From Chitinophagaceae bacterium (lineage in GTDB: Bacteria > Bacteroidota > Bacteroidia > Chitinophagales > Chitinophagaceae), in assembly GCA_019454915.1 (NCBI GenBank), contig JACFNM010000046.1:6542-17233 (forward strand): DNA of 10,692 nt. Direction: 5' to 3'. Each line of letters starts with the position of its first letter. The first letter of the stretch is position 1. Made by a program: the position numbers and the translations under genes. Positions 7,117 through 10,692 of this stretch are shown piece after piece. The notes beneath the pieces are model-generated. The model was not told the origin of the DNA and made no database searches. It saw only the letters and a list, made by a program, of their open reading frames with translations.

Positions 7117-7371
7117 TTAAACCCGCTTTACCAACCGTACCGGTTGTGCTTCTTCAGCCCCTTCTAACTCGAGTGTGTAAACGCCATAGGGTAAATCGTT
7201 GAGTCCTTCCCAGCAAAAGGTTTTTTGCCTTGCCACGACTTCCGTTTCAATCTTGCTGCATATCCTGCCTTTATCGTCTTTAATAACCGCTTTGATATAA
7301 TTTTCCGAATGATCTCTTAAATCAAAAACTAATTTGTCAATAAAAATCTGGGATTTTAATCTTGCCAACAT
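7117..7371 (-). CDS. 84-residue beta-rich protein of unknown function
   Basis: I do not recognise a named family. The protein begins MLARLKSQIFIDKLVFDLRD and has no signal peptide, membrane segment or lipobox. The pattern is of alternating beta strands, and the second half (KAVIKDDKGRICSKIE, then LNDLPYGVYTLELEG and a final VRLVKRV) resembles the Ig-like fold of type IX secretion C-terminal sorting domains, whose closing motif is commonly L(P)xGxY followed by two strands and a Lys/Arg-rich end. Without a signal peptide and cargo domain it is unlikely to be secreted by that route. It is the only gene right of 4373 on the minus strand and ends tail-to-tail one base from the ZapB-like gene. The clean ATG, full-length frame and snug fit between neighbours support a real gene. 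Confidence 0.65.
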   Translation of the reverse strand: MLARLKSQIFIDKLVFDLRDHSENYIKAVIKDDKGRICSKIETEVVARQKTFCWEGLNDLPYGVYTLELEGAEEAQPVRLVKRV

Positions 7372-7455
7372 GATAAAAGGGTTTGCATTGTGTGACTTTG
7401 GCGATTTACGGATTAGTAGAAAATTGTATTTTTAGATAGGCTTAGGCTAATAAAA

Positions 7456-7464
7456 TGTGAATAA
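7456..7464 (-). promoter_or_regulatory. Isolated DnaA-box match upstream of zapA
   Basis: TGTGAATAA on the plus strand is TTATTCACA on the minus strand, an exact TTATNCACA match 23 bp before the zapA ATG. It is a single site and may be chance: by base counting about 0.3 such matches are expected in a window of this size. Confidence 0.3.
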
Positions 7465-7486
7465 ATATAGTGTTAATAATTATTAT

Positions 7487-7774
7487 ATGCAAGATTTGAT
7501 AGCAATTAATATTAATATTGGGGATAGAACTTACAGATTAAAGGTAGCTCCTCAGGATGAGGGAAAATTAAGAAAGACTATTAAAACCATTAACGATAAG
7601 ATACTTGAATTCAAAACTGAATTTGCCGGTAAGGATATGCAGGACTATGTTTCTATGGTTTTGGTCTGGTATGCCTCGCAATTGCAGCAGGGGGGAGCCC
7701 CCGTGGAAAGTGATGCCGTTAAGGAGTCTTTGTCAAAAATGGAAAATCAGTTAAATAAGATGTTGGGATTATAA
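7487..7774 (+). CDS. zapA: Cell division protein ZapA
   Basis: ZapA binds FtsZ and bundles its filaments to stabilise the division ring at midcell. I choose ATG 7487 (95 residues) over an in-frame GTG at 7457, because MQDLIAININIGDRTYRLKV aligns with the start of the ZapA beta-strand region and the ten extra residues (mainly Asn and Tyr) look like untranslated A/T-rich leader. After the globular N-terminal part comes the conserved helix INDKILEFKTEFAGKDMQDY (about 35-54), then the segment VSMVLVWYASQLQQ and a short C-terminal coiled coil (SLSKMENQLNKML) used for dimerisation. Its pairing with the coiled-coil gene at 6825 supports a division module, although the minus-strand gene between them means zapA probably has its own promoter in 7372-7486 (TATTTTTA at 7427-7434 is a near-consensus -7). 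Confidence 0.93.
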   Translation: MQDLIAININIGDRTYRLKVAPQDEGKLRKTIKTINDKILEFKTEFAGKDMQDYVSMVLVWYASQLQQGGAPVESDAVKESLSKMENQLNKMLGL

Positions 7775-7955
7775 ATGCGGTAGCTTTTTGGGAGATAGGA
7801 GGGTGTAGTACGTTCAAATACCAGATGTTGAAAGAGGCTTAGCGTTTTTCCTGTATTTTTAAGAGGGAGGGATGGCTAATGTTATGAAATTATTAAGTCT
7901 TTAAATCAGCGCTGTGCAGAGGGGGATACCATTATTTTTGTCAAAAGTCTCTATC
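7775..7955. other. Gap between zapA and the phosphate module; possible structured RNA, unassigned
   Basis: There is no credible gene here. The plus strand has a small hairpin TTCAA (7813-7817) / TTGAA (7828-7832), enclosed by a weaker pairing of ATAGGA (7795-7800) with TCCTGTAT (7849-7856), which is followed by a T run and then A/G-rich DNA. This could be a weak zapA terminator or a small RNA. TATTTTTG (7933-7940) matches TAnnTTTG and may be the -7 element of the next gene, though it would leave a leader of only about 9 nt. Confidence 0.3.
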
Positions 7956-8600
7956 ATGATCAATTCCATAATGAAGATCTTTTTACCTAAGGACCGGATT
8001 TTCTATCAATTATTTGAAGATGTTGCAGTGAAGGTTTCTGAAATGGCGGCAAAGCTGAAAGAAATAGTCAATGAGCCGGATTACGAAAAAAGGGCCGCTA
8101 TTGCCCTGCAAGTGGAGGAGTTAGAACACGTATGCGATGATTTGACGCATAAGATTTTTACAGAATTAGGTAGGAACTTTATTACCCCTTTTGATCGGGA
8201 AGATATTCATTATCTCGCGTCGGCGCTGGACGATATTGCCGACTATATATATGCGTCCTCTAAAAAGATTAAGTTTTACCGGGTTAATCCCAACGACGAG
8301 GGGATGAAAAAATTCGCTGATCTGATTTTTCAGGCATGTGAGCACATAAGAAGCGCAGTTCATGAGTTAAGGGATATGAAAAACCTTCGTCAGATTACGG
8401 AATCATTGGTAAAAATTAATAGTATAGAAAACAGGGCGGATGACATTTTTGATATGAGTATCGAAAATCTGTTTGCTACTGAACCCGATGCAAAAGAAGT
8501 AATCAAAAAAAGAGAAATCTACCAGGCGATGGAAATAACTACGGACAAGTGCGAAGATGCAGCTAATGTGGTTGAGTCTATTCTTATTAAATATGCTTAG
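7956..8600 (+). CDS. DUF47 family PhoU-like phosphate transport accessory protein
   Basis: A cytoplasmic all-helical protein of the DUF47/PhoU-related group, usually encoded beside a PiT phosphate permease and thought to regulate it. I choose ATG 7956 (214 residues): MINSIMKIFLPKDRIFYQLFEDV matches the usual family opening (a short lead, then F-x-P-K-D-x-x-F-Y-x-L-F), whereas a GTG at 7914 would add 14 unrelated residues. Acidic PhoU-like metal-binding clusters recur on the helices: EELEHVCDDL (54-63), ALDDIADYI (90-98), SIENRADDIFD (156-166) and TTDKCEDAANVVESI (195-209). The permease gene starts 55 bp downstream on the same strand, so the two are probably one operon. The direction of control, activating or inhibiting, cannot be read from sequence. 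Confidence 0.9.
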   Translation: MINSIMKIFLPKDRIFYQLFEDVAVKVSEMAAKLKEIVNEPDYEKRAAIALQVEELEHVCDDLTHKIFTELGRNFITPFDREDIHYLASALDDIADYIYASSKKIKFYRVNPNDEGMKKFADLIFQACEHIRSAVHELRDMKNLRQITESLVKINSIENRADDIFDMSIENLFATEPDAKEVIKKREIYQAMEITTDKCEDAANVVESILIKYA

Positions 8601-8655
8601 GGTTTTTGTTTCACCACGGCTTCCTGCTTTTAATACGTTTTCAAAATAGCTGCGC

Positions 8656-9849
8656 ATGACTTTACTCGTTATTGTTATTATACTGGCTTTGGTTTTTGAT
8701 TACATTAATGGATTCCACGACGCGGCCAATTCAATAGCTACGGTGGTTTCTACCAAAGTGCTTACCCCGTTTCAGGCCGTCCTGTGGGCAGCCATGTTTA
8801 ATTTTGTCGCTTTTTTTATATTTAAGGATCACGGAGTGGCCAACACGATAGCCAATACGGTTAAAGAGTCTTATATTACGCTTCATGTAGTGTTAGCGGG
8901 ATTATGTGCCGCCATTATCTGGAACCTGATTACCTGGTGGTTTGGTATTCCTTCCTCTTCTTCGCATACGTTAATAGGCGGATTTGCGGGGGCGGCTGTT
9001 GCACATGCAGGTTTTTATGCTATCAATATGGCGCCGGTATTGCAAATCGTATTATTCATTTTTTTAGCGCCTCTTTTAGGAATGTTGATGGCCCTAATCA
9101 TTTCTTTATGGTTTTTGAATGCATTCAGAAAGAGTATCCTGCCGAAACTTTTTGCCGTGGGGGTGATATTGCTTTCATTTGTGATTCTATATTTCAACCT
9201 GGAAACAGATACGGCGAGTTTACAATCTGGTTATAAGAGCCATATAGCCCGGGTCATTTTTCATCCCCATAATTTTAAATTGTTGCTGATCGTCTTTGTT
9301 GTGTTAGTCATGTGCGTGTTTACGTTGTGGCTGAGTCGGTTGAACGCACACCGTTCTGCTTATTGGTTTAAGAAACTGCAACTCGTTTCTTCGGCAATCC
9401 TGAGTATCGGGCATGGCGGTAATGATGCTCAAAAAGTGATGGGAATTATTACCGTGGCGCTTATTTCACATGGAAGCATTGGCAGTTTTGAGGAGATGCC
9501 GGACTGGGTGCCTATTTCCTGTTATACCGCCATAGCCCTGGGAACACTGAGCGGAGGGTGGAAGATTGTGAAGACAATGGGTACCCGCATAACCAAAGTG
9601 ACGCCGTTTGAAGGCGTGGCAGCAGAAACGGCCGGCGCCATGACGCTTTTTATTACGGAGCATCTCAGGATTCCGGTGAGCACCACGCACACCATTACCG
9701 GCGCCATTATGGGTGTGGGCGCTACAAAACGGTTATCCGCCGTCCGTTGGGGTGTTACGATAAACCTGCTGTGGGCCTGGATTATTACGATCCCCGTGAG
9801 TGCCGGCATGGCCGCTATTATATACTGGCTGACTCATTTATTTTTCTGA
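8656..9849 (+). CDS. Inorganic phosphate transporter, PiT family
   Basis: A cytoplasmic-membrane permease that takes up phosphate with a cation (H+ or Na+; in bacteria usually as a metal-phosphate complex). The 397-residue protein is strongly hydrophobic, with about ten membrane segments. The two inverted PHO4 halves each carry signature motifs: NGFHDAANSIATVVST (18-33) and IPSSSSHTLIGG (98-109) in the first, HGGNDAQKVMGI (253-264), AAETAGAMTLF (322-332) and IPVSTTHTITGAIMGVG (339-355) in the second. The middle (about 158-236), containing a short polar stretch between hydrophobic segments, separates the halves. The DUF47 partner is a separate gene just upstream, not fused as in some longer homologues. 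A weak hairpin follows the stop. Confidence 0.95.
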   Translation: MTLLVIVIILALVFDYINGFHDAANSIATVVSTKVLTPFQAVLWAAMFNFVAFFIFKDHGVANTIANTVKESYITLHVVLAGLCAAIIWNLITWWFGIPSSSSHTLIGGFAGAAVAHAGFYAINMAPVLQIVLFIFLAPLLGMLMALIISLWFLNAFRKSILPKLFAVGVILLSFVILYFNLETDTASLQSGYKSHIARVIFHPHNFKLLLIVFVVLVMCVFTLWLSRLNAHRSAYWFKKLQLVSSAILSIGHGGNDAQKVMGIITVALISHGSIGSFEEMPDWVPISCYTAIALGTLSGGWKIVKTMGTRITKVTPFEGVAAETAGAMTLFITEHLRIPVSTTHTITGAIMGVGATKRLSAVRWGVTINLLWAWIITIPVSAGMAAIIYWLTHLFF

Positions 9850-9876
9850 AGAACGGTAATGGTCTTATTTTAAATT

Positions 9877-9898
9877 GAAGTCGGTAACTTCGTTTTAT
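9877..9898 (+). terminator. Weak candidate terminator after the PiT gene
   Basis: GAAGT (9877-9881) and ACTTC (9887-9891) form a 5-bp stem with a five-base loop, followed by GTTTTATT. It lies 27 bp after the PiT stop and before rmlA. The stem is short, so termination may be partial. Confidence 0.3.
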
Positions 9899-9946
9899 TG
9901 AGAACGACGAGGGAGGTAAAATAATTAATTTAAAATTTTTTATTTA

Positions 9947-10692
9947 ATGAAAGGAATCATTTTAGCCGGCGGATCAGGTACCCGGTTATATCCGATAACT
10001 TATGCCATTAGCAAGCAGATTATGCCGATTTATGATAAACCCATGATTTACTATCCGCTTTCTATTCTGATGCTTGCCGGCATCCGGGATATCCTCATTA
10101 TTTCTACTCCTGATGACTTGCCTAATTTTAAAAGATTGTTTGGCGATGGCGGCCAGCTTGGGCTGCGCTTTTCTTATATAGAACAGACTGTACCCAATGG
10201 TTTGGCGCAGGCTTTTGTCTTGGGAGAATCCTTTATTGGTAAAGACAAGGTGGCCCTGGTATTGGGCGATAATATTTTTTACGGGAGCGGGTTGGGGCGA
10301 ACCCTGAGCTCCAACATAGACCCCGACGGAGGAATCGTGTTTGCTTACCGGGTGAGTGACCCGTCAAGGTACGGGGTGGTTACTTTTGATGAGCAGATGA
10401 ACGCTTTGTCTATAGAAGAAAAGCCTGAGCATCCCCGTAGTAATTATGTGATCCCGGGGCTTTATTTCTATGATAATGACGTAATAAGAATTGCAAAGGA
10501 TCTTAAGCCTTCCTCTAGGGGAGAGTTTGAGATAACGGATGTAAACAAGGCATATCTTCAGGCGGGAAAATTGAAAGTATCGGTGCTGGACAGGGGAACT
10601 GCCTGGTTAGATACCGGAACCTTTGATTCGCTGATGCAAGCTTCTTTATTTGTTCAGGTGATTGAGCAAAGGCAGGGTATCAAAATCGCCTG
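9947..10692 (+). CDS. rmlA: Glucose-1-phosphate thymidylyltransferase (3' end missing)
   Basis: Joins dTTP and glucose-1-phosphate to give dTDP-glucose, the first step of dTDP-L-rhamnose and related sugar synthesis for surface polysaccharide. 248 codons are present and the frame runs off the right edge; the family is usually about 285-295 residues, so roughly 40 are missing. Visible motifs are the nucleotide-binding [11 protein letters not shown] (6-16), [18 protein letters not shown] (22-39), the metal-binding GDNIFYG (107-113), [20 protein letters not shown] (157-176), [10 protein letters not shown] (191-200) and [10 protein letters not shown] (216-225). The start is the only good ATG before LAGG and has a very A/T-rich leader without a near Shine-Dalgarno sequence; GGGAGG at 9910-9915 is too far upstream. 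Together with rfbB/C/D genes it often starts a polysaccharide cluster, which would lie to the right. Confidence 0.96.
   Translation, partial: MKGIILAGGSGTRLYPITYAISKQIMPIYDKPMIYYPLSILMLAGIRDILIISTPDDLPNFKRLFGDGGQLGLRFSYIEQTVPNGLAQAFVLGESFIGKDKVALVLGDNIFYGSGLGRTLSSNIDPDGGIVFAYRVSDPSRYGVVTFDEQMNALSIEEKPEHPRSNYVIPGLYFYDNDVIRIAKDLKPSSRGEFEITDVNKAYLQAGKLKVSVLDRGTAWLDTGTFDSLMQASLFVQVIEQRQGIKIA

Noticed and set aside
7132..7146. Perfect hairpin CAACCG-TAC-CGGTTG near the convergent gene ends, as a possible shared terminator
   Set aside because: There is no T run after it on either strand, and it lies in the coding end of the minus-strand gene.

Overview
The window looks like chromosomal DNA of a Bacteroidota bacterium, most likely Chitinophagaceae, with moderate GC. 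The clues are the character of the DnaB, PheT and RmlA proteins, the order pheT / coiled-coil protein / zapA, near absence of Shine-Dalgarno sequences, A/T-rich leaders, and promoter elements of the Bacteroidota type (TAnnTTTG at -7) before several genes. Genus is inferred from style only.

Left arm (1-3872, all on the minus strand): the 5' end of a 1-Cys (Prx6-type) peroxiredoxin cut by the window edge, dinB (DNA polymerase IV) starting with TTG, rsmE (16S rRNA m3U1498 methyltransferase) 25 bp upstream of dinB and probably co-transcribed with it, and dnaB (replicative helicase), which ends in a clear intrinsic terminator.

Centre (3873-4372): a 500-bp gene-free gap between divergent dnaB and pheT. 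It contains three exact TTATNCACA DnaA boxes within 64 bp, A/T-rich tracts, a 12-bp direct repeat spaced 50 bp apart and, at its right end, a good pheT promoter element. Every gene to the left runs left and all but one to the right run right, so the gap is a candidate replication origin, or else a DnaA-controlled dnaB/pheT promoter region. This is the most interesting signal in the window.

Right arm (4373-10692, nearly all plus strand): pheT (phenylalanyl-tRNA synthetase beta chain), a 96-residue ZapB-like coiled-coil protein, a convergent minus-strand 84-residue unknown protein, zapA (FtsZ-ring factor), then a two-gene phosphate module (DUF47/PhoU-like protein and a PiT permease), and finally rmlA (glucose-1-phosphate thymidylyltransferase), cut by the right edge and probably the start of a dTDP-sugar/surface polysaccharide cluster.

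Most of the window is core housekeeping (replication, repair, translation, division, phosphate uptake). I saw no mobile element, CRISPR array, tRNA, rRNA or defence system. Several starts are better placed downstream of the longest open frame: dnaB at ATG 3872, zapA at ATG 7487 and the DUF47 gene at ATG 7956.
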